Source of the DNA: Candidatus Nomurabacteria bacterium
Lineage (GTDB): Bacteria > Patescibacteriota > Minisyncoccia > Phycocordibacterales > UBA9973
Reading direction: 5' to 3'
Length of the DNA stretch: 14,616 nucleotides
NCBI GenBank assembly: GCA_027327845.1
Contig: DAHVYC010000007.1
Coordinates: forward strand, 1 to 14,616
Shown: piece by piece, positions 4,839 to 11,371 of the stretch
How positions within the stretch are numbered: the first letter of the stretch is position 1
Layout: the number at the start of each line of letters is the position of its first letter
Notes under the pieces: model-generated
Database searches by the model: none
What the model was told of the DNA's origin: nothing
What the model saw: only the letters and a program-made list of their open reading frames with translations
Program-made: the position numbers and the translations under genes

Positions 4839-6557
4839 CTAATATACTTCTTTATTATAACAACTCTCACAATAAACTATCTCCGGTCTATCGGGCGCGT
4901 AAGGGGTTTCAAATTCATTATTACACTCTTCTTTCATACATTTACGGTGATAAAGCCTAGGTGAATTTATAAGCCTTATTCTTTCCATATGTCGACAATT
5001 CGGACAAAGTCTTGGCAAAGGAGCATTTAGCACTTTCAATATATTCAGCTCATTTTGAGTTATTCTAAATGCCATAGTGCATCTGTCATTACAATTTCCC
5101 ATATGTTCGCATTGGATGATTTCCTTCAGAACGTTCTCGTTTGCCTTTTCGACTGACGGCAATTGATGCGATAAAATAGTGGGTTTGTAATTTCTGTTTT
5201 CCGGCTTTGTATACTTATACCCCTTTTCCAAAATCTCACCTTCGGTTAAGGAAAAATATTCATGCACTACTGCATCATTATAACCGAACGGCATAATATC
5301 CATAGGAAAAAATTCACCGTAGGAGAAAATTCTCCCTTTTTTGTCGGTATAAACAATTTCTTTCATTTGTTCAATTATTTTTGTCCTGAGTTTTTCAAAA
5401 TCTTCTTTCGAGTATTGTTTATTTAAAATGCAGTACTGTTTTTTGCGCAAACCGGCGCAGGCAAAAAGATATTCACTGTTATAACAATCGTCGGAATACT
5501 CTACATTATGCGAATAATAAACTCTGTTTCCAAACATAACCCTATTATTTCCAAAACCGCTATGTAATTCATAAGTTTCAGTGGTACCGACACCTACATG
5601 GTCTAAATCAAAGGAATCTTTGGCTCCACCATAAGGCACAAAAAATGAATACCGGACATTTTCCGCCTCAGAAACCGAAAAAACATACTTGCAATTTTTT
5701 ACTTGTTCTATATCGTCTCCAATAGAATTGACCGCATTTCGCACACTCGCATATTTCCTCGGAAAATTAAGCGAATGTTCCCAAAATTCTTTTTTTACTT
5801 TTTCAAGACTTTCGGGATCAGTAAGGTTCATTTCTTTTAATTTCTTTTCGTATTCTTCTTTAGTATATTGTCGATTAAAAATACAATAGCTTTTGCTTAC
5901 CAAATTCGTACAACCAATACAATTGGAACAATTTTTACAAGCATAAATAAGCCAAGAATCCAGGCAATCTTCCGAATAATAACCAAATTTCACCCGGGAA
6001 CAATTTCTTAAGTGGGCTGACTCGAAACAAAACTCGCTTTTCTTTGAAAAATCAACATCCAGGCAGTTTTTTATAAAAAAATTCTGCGCACAATAATTGC
6101 AATCCTCGTAATCGCGCCCGCCAAAACACAGATAACTATTCTTTACATTCACTATTTGATTGATATATTCGCTATTGACCGCAAAATCTTGGTACAAGGC
6201 CCTCCTGGGAACCGATTTAAAAAGTTCTCCAAGTTGTTCAAAAAATTTTTTCGAAAAATCATAATCTTTGCCGTAACTTAACGGATCCCATTTGTCGGAT
6301 ATATAACAGTCATTGCAATAAACCGTATAATTATCCTTCGGGTTGTACATGGAAATAACGGATTTCTTGCATAAACCGCAATTTTGTTTATATAGAGAAC
6401 GTTCATTGCGAAAAAGCATTCTCCTTTTCATACGGCACTCCGGACACCAAGTCGGCGGAGGCACGCTGATTTTTTCATAGAAAGAAAAATCTTCCGGCTC
6501 TATGGTGAAGTCTTTTTTGCAGTTCTGGCAAATCACGTTTTGTGATTTATGCTCCAT
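4839..6557 (-). CDS. Zinc-ribbon/beta-solenoid cysteine-rich protein, full length
   Basis: A 572-residue soluble protein with no signal peptide or membrane span. Residues 10-84 form an eight-cysteine module (C10, C13, C38, C41, C60, C63, C81, C84). Residues 483-566 form a related module ending APDRPEIVYCESCYNKEVY. Between them lie two solenoid-like halves with a period of about 21 residues (IKNCLDVDF..., LRNCSRVKF...). Each half ends in the same motif, SYCIFNRQYTKEEYEK (224-239) or QYCILNKQYSKEDFEK (374-389). The cysteine pairs should bind zinc. Function is unknown; nucleic-acid binding or scaffolding is conceivable, not shown. A GTG at 6581 could add eight residues but lies in a hairpin; the ATG at 6557 is preferred. 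Part of a second member of the same family lies at 13600-14616. Confidence 0.82.
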   Translation of the reverse strand: MEHKSQNVICQNCKKDFTIEPEDFSFYEKISVPPPTWCPECRMKRRMLFRNERSLYKQNCGLCKKSVISMYNPKDNYTVYCNDCYISDKWDPLSYGKDYDFSKKFFEQLGELFKSVPRRALYQDFAVNSEYINQIVNVKNSYLCFGGRDYEDCNYCAQNFFIKNCLDVDFSKKSEFCFESAHLRNCSRVKFGYYSEDCLDSWLIYACKNCSNCIGCTNLVSKSYCIFNRQYTKEEYEKKLKEMNLTDPESLEKVKKEFWEHSLNFPRKYASVRNAVNSIGDDIEQVKNCKYVFSVSEAENVRYSFFVPYGGAKDSFDLDHVGVGTTETYELHSGFGNNRVMFGNRVYYSHNVEYSDDCYNSEYLFACAGLRKKQYCILNKQYSKEDFEKLRTKIIEQMKEIVYTDKKGRIFSYGEFFPMDIMPFGYNDAVVHEYFSLTEGEILEKGYKYTKPENRNYKPTILSHQLPSVEKANENVLKEIIQCEHMGNCNDRCTMAFRITQNELNILKVLNAPLPRLCPNCRHMERIRLINSPRLYHRKCMKEECNNEFETPYAPDRPEIVYCESCYNKEVY

Positions 6558-6633
6558 ATATTTTTGCAGCCTGCCCAGCACTAAGCTTCGTTTTAGTGCT
6601 GGGGTTCTGGCAAGTCTGAGTCTGGGAAGTCAT
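6547..6633 (-). CDS. Possible 28-residue leader peptide before the zinc-ribbon/solenoid gene
   Basis: The ATG at 6633 stands six bases after a perfect extended -10 box. It opens a 28-codon frame (starting MTSQTQTCQNP, ending AAKIYGA) whose TAA overlaps the start of the large gene by 11 bases in another frame. If the transcript is leaderless, ribosomes would meet this frame first and could re-initiate at 6557. A palindrome (6574-6603) lies within it. There is no homology evidence, and it may simply be untranslated leader. Confidence 0.22.
   Translation of the reverse strand: MTSQTQTCQNPSTKTKLSAGQAAKIYGA
6574..6603. repeat. Hairpin with 11-bp perfect stem in the leader of the zinc-ribbon gene
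   Basis: CCCAGCACTAA (6574-6584) pairs with TTAGTGCTGGG (6593-6603) around an eight-base loop. It sits 16 bases upstream of the ATG at 6557 and covers the alternative GTG at 6581, so it could hide or present that start. No T-run follows on either strand, arguing against a terminator. Confidence 0.75.
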
Positions 6634-6639
6634 ATTTTT

Positions 6640-6648
6640 ATTATATCA
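6640..6648 (-). promoter_or_regulatory. Extended -10 promoter (TGA-TATAAT) upstream of the zinc-ribbon/solenoid gene
   Basis: TGA TATAAT AAAAAT ATG; from TATAAT to the ATG it is base-for-base the same as the DUF5654 promoter at 805-813. It starts right after the DnaA-box palindrome. Transcription would begin about 75 bases before the large gene's ATG, at the ATG of the 28-codon frame. Confidence 0.6.
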
Positions 6649-6649
6649 T

Positions 6650-6695
6650 CTGTGGATAAATGGCGAAGGGTCGGACCTTCGCCATTTATCCACAG
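6650..6695. repeat. 46-bp perfect palindrome (20-bp arms) with two inverted DnaA boxes
   Basis: 6650-6669 is the exact reverse complement of 6676-6695, with loop GTCGGA. Each arm contains the consensus DnaA box TTATCCACA: 6651-6659 on the minus strand and 6686-6694 on the plus strand. It lies four bases past the stop of the upstream gene (6700) and touches the extended -10 promoter (6640-6648). No T-run follows on the minus strand, so it is not a typical terminator, though so strong a hairpin could stabilise the upstream mRNA's 3' end. Confidence 0.8.
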
Positions 6696-6699
6696 GGTT

Positions 6700-7902
6700 T
6701 TATTGATATTGTATATAGATAGGACGAGGGTTTAATTTCAATAATTCTCCGGGAGTAAATAAGGTAGTGCCTTTTTCCAAAACATCGTTTTTATAAAACA
6801 ATTTGAAGCCGGTAAACTGCACCGGTTCCGGATAAATAAAGTTTTTGTATGTGCCTATTTTTTTGGCCTTACCTCCCCAACCATCCATATTCATAACTAT
6901 CTCCACTTCTGGTAAAGGTTTTATGTTTTGATAATTTGTCACCATCTTTTGCGTATATCTATGCACGATGAGTATTTTTGGGGGGAGATTATTCTCTCTC
7001 ACGACTTTTGCCAGATAGTTAGCGACGAAATTTATATCCGAAGCGTCATAAGTGCCTACCACTTTCCCGGGCCTTATTCCGCTTTTCATTGAAAACTCCG
7101 GATCTATGCCTAAGTGGACTTGAGGAAGTTTCAAATACTTTTCGAGCAGAGGTATCTCCGCCTGTACATTACTGAAGCCGACTTGCACATCGAGAAAAAC
7201 TAGTGCATTTATTTTCTGTGCCATTTTTATGACTTTATCTATCTCCGTACTCGGCATGCGAATTCTATATTTGCCGTCATCTCCCGGACTTCCCTGCGCC
7301 ACTACCGCTATATAGTGAAGAGCCGGGATAGCAGGAGTATTTGGATCGGCAGAGTTCCATTCGGCGACCTCTTTCTCTAGCATTTGAAGCATTTGATCTT
7401 CGCTATATTGTCCCAATACTCCCATATTTTTCGAGTATAGATTACCATAGTAAGCGATTATTCTTTTGAACGGAAGTATCGCCCCACCATCCGGATAAAC
7501 GGTTTTGACTGGCCAAAGATGCGTCCTGATAGGCTGGGGATCCAGAGGAACTTTGGTTGTTTTGGTTATAGATTTGCCGGTTTTAGGGTCTTTTGAAACG
7601 GTTTTTATGGTTTTATAGACAATAGGATCGCGAGGATTATTTGCCAACTCTTCCATTTTTTTATCATAGAGAGCTTTGTCAAGCGGGAGTATTGCGGGAG
7701 CTGTGGGAGGATCTACGTTTATCTTATCCACATTCCCTTTTATGGGACTTTCTTTTACCAACGGTGTATAAGAAATTTTAGCGGACCAAAAATCCGGGTA
7801 AAAGAAAAATAATCCGACAAGCGCGAAAAGTAAAACCACAAAAAACCAAAAATGAGTGCCTAGATATGCACTTTTTTCTTTTTTTGAATTTTTATCTCTC
7901 AT
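6700..7902 (-). CDS. Membrane-anchored exported protein of unknown function
   Basis: A 400-residue protein. A basic start (RDKNSKKEK) precedes one transmembrane anchor (about 17-37); a low-complexity Pro/Lys linker runs to about residue 125 and an extracytoplasmic domain follows. Conserved-looking motifs are LDVQVG (237-242), LGIDPEFSM (264-272), DASDINFVANYLAKVV (286-301), LIVHRYT (311-317) and MNMDGWGG (337-344). Their alternation with hydrophobic strands suggests a TIM-barrel-like fold with acidic residues at strand ends, as in glycosidases or phosphodiesterases; this is inference. The sequence resembles conserved exported hypotheticals seen in other bacteria, but I cannot name a family. 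It is the last gene of the pentose phosphate operon: zwf ends TAA, TAG, then this ATG. Confidence 0.7.
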   Translation of the reverse strand: MRDKNSKKEKSAYLGTHFWFFVVLLFALVGLFFFYPDFWSAKISYTPLVKESPIKGNVDKINVDPPTAPAILPLDKALYDKKMEELANNPRDPIVYKTIKTVSKDPKTGKSITKTTKVPLDPQPIRTHLWPVKTVYPDGGAILPFKRIIAYYGNLYSKNMGVLGQYSEDQMLQMLEKEVAEWNSADPNTPAIPALHYIAVVAQGSPGDDGKYRIRMPSTEIDKVIKMAQKINALVFLDVQVGFSNVQAEIPLLEKYLKLPQVHLGIDPEFSMKSGIRPGKVVGTYDASDINFVANYLAKVVRENNLPPKILIVHRYTQKMVTNYQNIKPLPEVEIVMNMDGWGGKAKKIGTYKNFIYPEPVQFTGFKLFYKNDVLEKGTTLFTPGELLKLNPRPIYIQYQ

Positions 7903-7905
7903 CTA

Positions 7906-8991
7906 TTATTGGCCACCGGAATTATTTATAACTTCATATATATTACTACCTTTTTCGTAAAAAACTAAATTGCCTTTATCCTCCAGCCAAGATTTCTGCA
8001 AATTATCCAAAATTCGCCATGTTTCAAGTATTTCACCGCTTGAAACGAACAAATCGCGCTTCCCTTCTATAGCAGCTCTGATAACCCTCTCGTAAGTATC
8101 GGTTTCGTGTTCAATATTGAAAATTTTCTTCTTACCGTCTTCATATTCTACTATTATCTGTGTAAATTTCTCTGCAAAAGCCTTGCCGGTAGATAAAGTT
8201 ATCGGCACCCCGCGCCAAGTTTTATCGTTCGATACCATATTGATCGAAATAAATGTTTCCGTCATGCTTTTGGGATTATTCACTTCCTCCCGGTATCCTT
8301 TATATTGTCCGCTTTTCACACATCTATGCTCTCTTACATCGCAGACAATTTCCAGGTTCTTCAATGCTTCATGTCGAAGAGCCGCATTAAAAGATCCAGA
8401 CAATACCACCGCCGCCATTTCGAGAAGATGGCTTTGCATAAAATCTTTCAACGCTCCGGTCTGTTCATAGAAATTAACTCGTCCTTCTATGTCTATCTTC
8501 TCGCTGGCGGTAATCTCTATCCTGGTAATTTTATTTTTTTCCCATTTTTCAGTCACTACATTTTGCATTGATCGTTTTGCCAAATAATGATCTACTCTAT
8601 AAATTTGGCTTTCTTTAAAATATTGGTCGACATGGGATACTAGATCCTGCGCGGATTCTAAGTCCTTACCAAAGGGCTTCTCGAGCATTATTTTCACGTC
8701 ATCTTTTCCAAAGTTATCATAAATCAGTTTAACGACATCTGTCACGGCCTCCGGCGGAATAGCCAAATGGAAAATTTTCCCTGCCTTGCCGCCTGCCTGT
8801 CCGGTAGGCAGGGCAGGCAGGTCTTTATCGTTCGGAATCAAATTTTTCAAATTCTCATAATCCTTGCGAGAAACAAGTATGACGTCTCCCACTTGATTCA
8901 TTTCTCTCATATTTTTAAGCGCAGGCAAAAGGTACCGCCTGGATAAGTCGCCGGAAGCGCCAAAAATTATATATGTTGGTTTATTTGTCAT
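7906..8991 (-). CDS. zwf: Glucose-6-phosphate dehydrogenase, compact form
   Basis: Oxidises glucose-6-phosphate to 6-phosphogluconolactone. Motifs in order: NAD(P)-binding GASGDLSRRYLLPAL, EKPFGKDLESAQ, active-site RVDHYLAK, IEGRVNFYEQTGALKDFMQSH, MTETF, WRGVPITLSTGKAF and TDTYERVIRAAIEGKRDLF. It has about 361 residues against the usual 450-500. The Lys of GDLxxRKL, important for substrate in characterised enzymes, is Tyr here. The His of the HYL motif and the Lys of HYLxK are kept. Residues PALPTGQAGGKAGK come from an inserted palindromic element. The ATG at 8991 overlaps the end of gnd by 11 bases and is preferred to one at 9018, because the Rossmann strand starts there. It forms a complete oxidative pentose phosphate set with pgl and gnd. 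Confidence 0.88.
   Translation of the reverse strand: MTNKPTYIIFGASGDLSRRYLLPALKNMREMNQVGDVILVSRKDYENLKNLIPNDKDLPALPTGQAGGKAGKIFHLAIPPEAVTDVVKLIYDNFGKDDVKIMLEKPFGKDLESAQDLVSHVDQYFKESQIYRVDHYLAKRSMQNVVTEKWEKNKITRIEITASEKIDIEGRVNFYEQTGALKDFMQSHLLEMAAVVLSGSFNAALRHEALKNLEIVCDVREHRCVKSGQYKGYREEVNNPKSMTETFISINMVSNDKTWRGVPITLSTGKAFAEKFTQIIVEYEDGKKKIFNIEHETDTYERVIRAAIEGKRDLFVSSGEILETWRILDNLQKSWLEDKGNLVFYEKGSNIYEVINNSGGQ
8781..8820. repeat. Palindromic element inserted in frame within zwf
   Basis: The stretch is GC-rich unlike its surroundings. An inner 7-bp stem (CCTGCCT 8792-8798 with AGGCAGG 8806-8812) and an outer 6-bp stem (8781-8786 with 8815-8820) give a nested palindrome. Translated in the zwf frame it gives LPALPTGQAGGKAGK. 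PTGQAGG-type inserts recur, to my recollection, in unrelated Patescibacteria proteins, comparable in style to the Rickettsia palindromic elements. Confidence 0.7.
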
Positions 8992-9889
8992 TGTTGATTT
9001 TATGTCCGCCAAAAGCATTACGCATCAAAGCTAGCAATTTGGTGGCAAAATTAACTTTTCCCTTTTGAGATTCTATTCTTACATCAAAAGCCGATTGGAT
9101 GGCTCGCATTTCTATATTAAAATCTTGAGCCGTCTCCAAAGCAAAGCGTGTTTCGCCGGATTCCACCACCTTTCCATCAATATCTTTCAGTTCCGGATTT
9201 TCTTTCAAGGCATTCATCGTGAGCTCATTCAGCCATGAAGTGATCACACTTCTATGTTGCCATACTTCACCTGCGGAAACTAGATTGAGATTTTTGTAAG
9301 GACCTTCTTTCAACAACCTATATCCTTCCGCCAAACTTTCCATCATGCCATATTCAATAGCATTGTGTACCATTTTCACATAATGCCCCGACCCAGGTTC
9401 TCCAAAATGATGATATGCACCTGATGGGAGAGAAAGTGTTTTTAAAATTGGTTCTATGATACCAAAAGCCTTCACATCTCCGCCAACCATCATAGAAAAA
9501 CCATTTTTATACCCCCAGATTCCTCCACTTGTACCTACGTCCAGTAAAATTGAGCCGTTTGTAGAAACTTTTTCCGCATGTTTTTTTGTAAGGCGGTAAT
9601 CTGAATTGCCTCCATCAATCAGAATACTGCCAGCCGGTATCATTTTAAGCCATTCATCTAATTCCTGATCTACTGCTTCACTCGGTATCATCAACCAAAC
9701 AATTACTTGTTCTCTATTAAAGGCATTTACTACTTCTTCTTTAGTGTAAGCTGGCGTCATTCCTAAATTTTTCATTTCTTCTATTGGCCCCTTGCTTCTA
9801 TTGTGAGCAATGACCTCAAACCCTCCTTCATATAGTTTTTGGGCTATCTGCGATCCCATTTTTCCTAAACCAGATATTGCTATTTTCAT
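8981..9889 (-). CDS. gnd: 6-phosphogluconate dehydrogenase (decarboxylating), short form
   Basis: Converts 6-phosphogluconate to ribulose-5-phosphate, CO2 and reduced cofactor. The 302 residues fit the short (about 300-residue) class. Motifs: GLGKMGS (7-13) of the Rossmann fold; GGNSDYR (93-99); DVGTSGGIWGYKNG (117-130); and GSGHYVKMVHNAIEYGMM (166-183) with catalytic Lys172 and Glu179. The HNRS motif after the second strand (HNRSKG) resembles NADP-preferring enzymes, but specificity is not certain. The ATG at 9889 has GAAG eight bases upstream; a TTG at 9901 is a less likely start. The 3' end overlaps zwf by 11 bases and the gene follows pgl after a 116-bp inverted-repeat element, so the three should be co-transcribed. 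Confidence 0.92.
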   Translation of the reverse strand: MKIAISGLGKMGSQIAQKLYEGGFEVIAHNRSKGPIEEMKNLGMTPAYTKEEVVNAFNREQVIVWLMIPSEAVDQELDEWLKMIPAGSILIDGGNSDYRLTKKHAEKVSTNGSILLDVGTSGGIWGYKNGFSMMVGGDVKAFGIIEPILKTLSLPSGAYHHFGEPGSGHYVKMVHNAIEYGMMESLAEGYRLLKEGPYKNLNLVSAGEVWQHRSVITSWLNELTMNALKENPELKDIDGKVVESGETRFALETAQDFNIEMRAIQSAFDVRIESQKGKVNFATKLLALMRNAFGGHKINNDK

Positions 9890-9906
9890 ATTTATCTTCA
9901 ATAATC

Positions 9907-10022
9907 AATTTTTCGCAGGTGTATCTTTTTTAAGGGGTTTCGAGCGCGACGGCGCGAGAATTTCAGGATTTTTTAAGCTTCAAAAAATCCGTACCGACAA
10001 AAAAGATATACCAAGAAAAATT
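9907..10022. repeat. 116-bp intergenic element with about 25-bp imperfect terminal inverted repeats
   Basis: The left end 9907-9931 (AATTTTTCGCAGGTGTATCT...) is matched in reverse complement by 9999-10022 (...AGATATACCAAGAAAAATT), with only a few differences around the centre of the arms. A perfect 9-bp stem lies inside at 9966-9974 / 9982-9990 (GGATTTTTT / AAAAAATCC). The element fills the entire gnd-pgl gap and its right end includes part of the pgl stop codon. It is MITE-like in shape. No coding potential was seen. Confidence 0.65.
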
Positions 10023-10695
10023 AATTATTCATATTATTCATATAATCGGTAAAAATTGTTAATAATGGAACCTTTTTTAATATTTGTGCCGGTTGTTTTA
10101 TTATGTCTATATTTTCTTTTAAACTCTCTATAACCGGGCGCTTTTCCTCCCCTACGGCGTAGACCACTGCCTCATCAAGTTTTTCTATGGCTTTAGCTGT
10201 CATGGTAATGCGGGAGAACGTTTTTGTATTATACCCTATTGCGTAATCTTCGCTCGTGACAGCTCCGCTCCCCGGCAACATGCCCGCAGTGTGCCCGTCA
10301 GCTCCTATGCCGAAAAGTCCTATCTTGTAGTCCGCTTTCTCTAATTCATTTTTTAAATTTTCACCAAACCTTTTTGTTTCGCTTTCCATATCCCCACCCG
10401 TAAGCACTGGTATTGTGCGGGAATTCCCGGGATTGAAACCTTTTTCTTCCAACTGAAAGAAATTCGAATCCGGATGCCCTACTTTACCATACCTCTCATC
10501 AGTAAGCATAACAGTAAGATTATGAAGATCTTGTGTACTCAATATTTCAAATACTTTCACCCCGACTTCGATCGAGGACCCGCCTGGAAGTACAAGAAGT
10601 ACCTTTCCGTTTTTTATTTTATCTGATACTAGAGAAGCGATGAAATCCGCCGTATCTATGACAGTATTTGATGTTTTCTTTATTATGAGAGCCAT
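10021..10695 (-). CDS. pgl: 6-phosphogluconolactonase
   Basis: Hydrolyses 6-phosphogluconolactone, the step between zwf and gnd. A 224-residue protein of the NagB-like DevB/SOL type. Motifs: LPGGSS (36-41), LTDERYGKVGHPDSNFF (64-80) and FGIGADGHTAGMLPGS (128-143), corresponding to GGS, DERxVPxxHxxSN and GxGxDGHTASLFPG. The valine-proline of the second motif is replaced by YGKV, a small deviation. It is the first gene of the operon and has an extended -10 box six bases before its ATG, predicting a leaderless transcript for the whole pgl-gnd-zwf set. The C-terminus is Asn/Met-rich (DYMNNMNN), and the stop codon runs into the adjoining inverted-repeat element, which may have replaced the original end. 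Confidence 0.92.
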   Translation of the reverse strand: MALIIKKTSNTVIDTADFIASLVSDKIKNGKVLLVLPGGSSIEVGVKVFEILSTQDLHNLTVMLTDERYGKVGHPDSNFFQLEEKGFNPGNSRTIPVLTGGDMESETKRFGENLKNELEKADYKIGLFGIGADGHTAGMLPGSGAVTSEDYAIGYNTKTFSRITMTAKAIEKLDEAVVYAVGEEKRPVIESLKENIDIIKQPAQILKKVPLLTIFTDYMNNMNN

Positions 10696-10701
10696 AAATA
10701 C

Positions 10702-10710
10702 AGTATAGCA
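10702..10710 (-). promoter_or_regulatory. Extended -10 promoter (TGC-TATACT) for the pgl-gnd-zwf operon
   Basis: TGC TATACT, five of six matches to consensus, then GTATTT and the ATG at 10695. It occupies nearly the whole 19-base gap after the DUF2238 gene, so the operon promoter and start codon are merged. Confidence 0.55.
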
Positions 10711-10714
10711 GGAT

Positions 10715-11335
10715 TTAGTATTGTTGTGCTTCTTCTAAATTACGATTTTTGTATCTATTGTAGAGGTAAGTCAGAACCATGGCGATAATGGCGCCCACGG
10801 CGGCTGTAGCCATATCTTTCGGAGTATCAAATATATCTCCCTGTGATCCATAAAAGGAAGCAGCCAATACTGGATTGACGGTAATAGCTGCCAGCCATTC
10901 GAATATTTCATATATAGCCGATAGGGCAAATATCGTTTCAAGCGGGATATAATAATTCCAAATATTTTCTCTTTTATTTATATTTTTTACCAACTCCCAC
11001 GCCGGATAATAACAAAGAAATCCGAACATAAAATGCGTAAGCCGATCATACATGTTTCTGGTGGTACCCATGATATCACCTATAATTTTACCCAGGGGCA
11101 CGCCCGTCACTCCGAAATGTGAAGCGGTAAGCGGAAACAGAAGATATATAATCAATAAAGTGGCTGAAAAATTAGAAAATTTAAGATGATCGGAAGAAAA
11201 AATAAAAATCACTATAGCCATGAATATAGGTATATTCTCCAGAAGCCAATCATCCTTTCCGGCTGGAGGGTTTATGGCCGATAGAACAAGCGCGATAATA
11301 AAAATTGTTATTAAAAATATTCTATATTTGCTCAT
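10715..11335 (-). CDS. DUF2238 (YjdF-like) integral membrane protein
   Basis: A 206-residue protein with about six hydrophobic segments. The family blocks are NMYDRLTHFMFGFLCYYP, AIYEIFEWLAA and GSQGDIFDTPKDMATAAVGA, matching the conserved YDRLxHFxFG, YExxEW and GTQGDxWDxxKDM motifs of DUF2238. The conserved polar residues (Asp, Arg, His, two Glu, Asp) inside or near membrane segments hint at proton, metal or lipid chemistry, but no function is known. The C-terminus is short and charged (NRNLEEAQQY). It follows the NADH dehydrogenase gene after 36 bases and may have its own promoter there. Confidence 0.82.
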   Translation of the reverse strand: MSKYRIFLITIFIIALVLSAINPPAGKDDWLLENIPIFMAIVIFIFSSDHLKFSNFSATLLIIYLLFPLTASHFGVTGVPLGKIIGDIMGTTRNMYDRLTHFMFGFLCYYPAWELVKNINKRENIWNYYIPLETIFALSAIYEIFEWLAAITVNPVLAASFYGSQGDIFDTPKDMATAAVGAIIAMVLTYLYNRYKNRNLEEAQQY

Positions 11336-11351
11336 GCTTTATGTCAGATAA

Positions 11352-11360
11352 ATTTTACCA
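11352..11360 (-). promoter_or_regulatory. Extended -10 promoter (TGG-TAAAAT) before the DUF2238 gene
   Basis: TGG TAAAAT, five of six matches, lies 16 bases before the ATG at 11335 in the 36-base gap after the NADH dehydrogenase gene. The leader would be about nine bases and holds no Shine-Dalgarno sequence. Confidence 0.4.
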
Positions 11361-11371
11361 CAATTTTTCTT

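Noticed and set aside
6557..6581. GTG start at 6581 for the zinc-ribbon/solenoid protein, adding eight residues
   Set aside because: The GTG lies inside the 6574-6603 hairpin and has no ribosome binding site. The first cysteine module begins soon after the ATG at 6557, as expected for a normal start.
6650..6695. Chromosomal replication origin because of DnaA boxes
   Set aside because: Only two boxes, both inside one palindrome; there is no cluster, no adjacent dnaA/dnaN and no AT-rich unwinding region beyond ordinary promoter sequence.
8117..8571. Two plus-strand frames of about 90-117 codons inside zwf
   Set aside because: They lie wholly antisense to conserved G6PD motifs and encode Ser/Phe/Leu-rich sequence typical of shadow frames.
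8781..8820. CRISPR-like or tandem repeat because of repeated GGCAGG units
   Set aside because: The units form a nested palindrome of one copy; there are no regularly spaced repeats or spacers.
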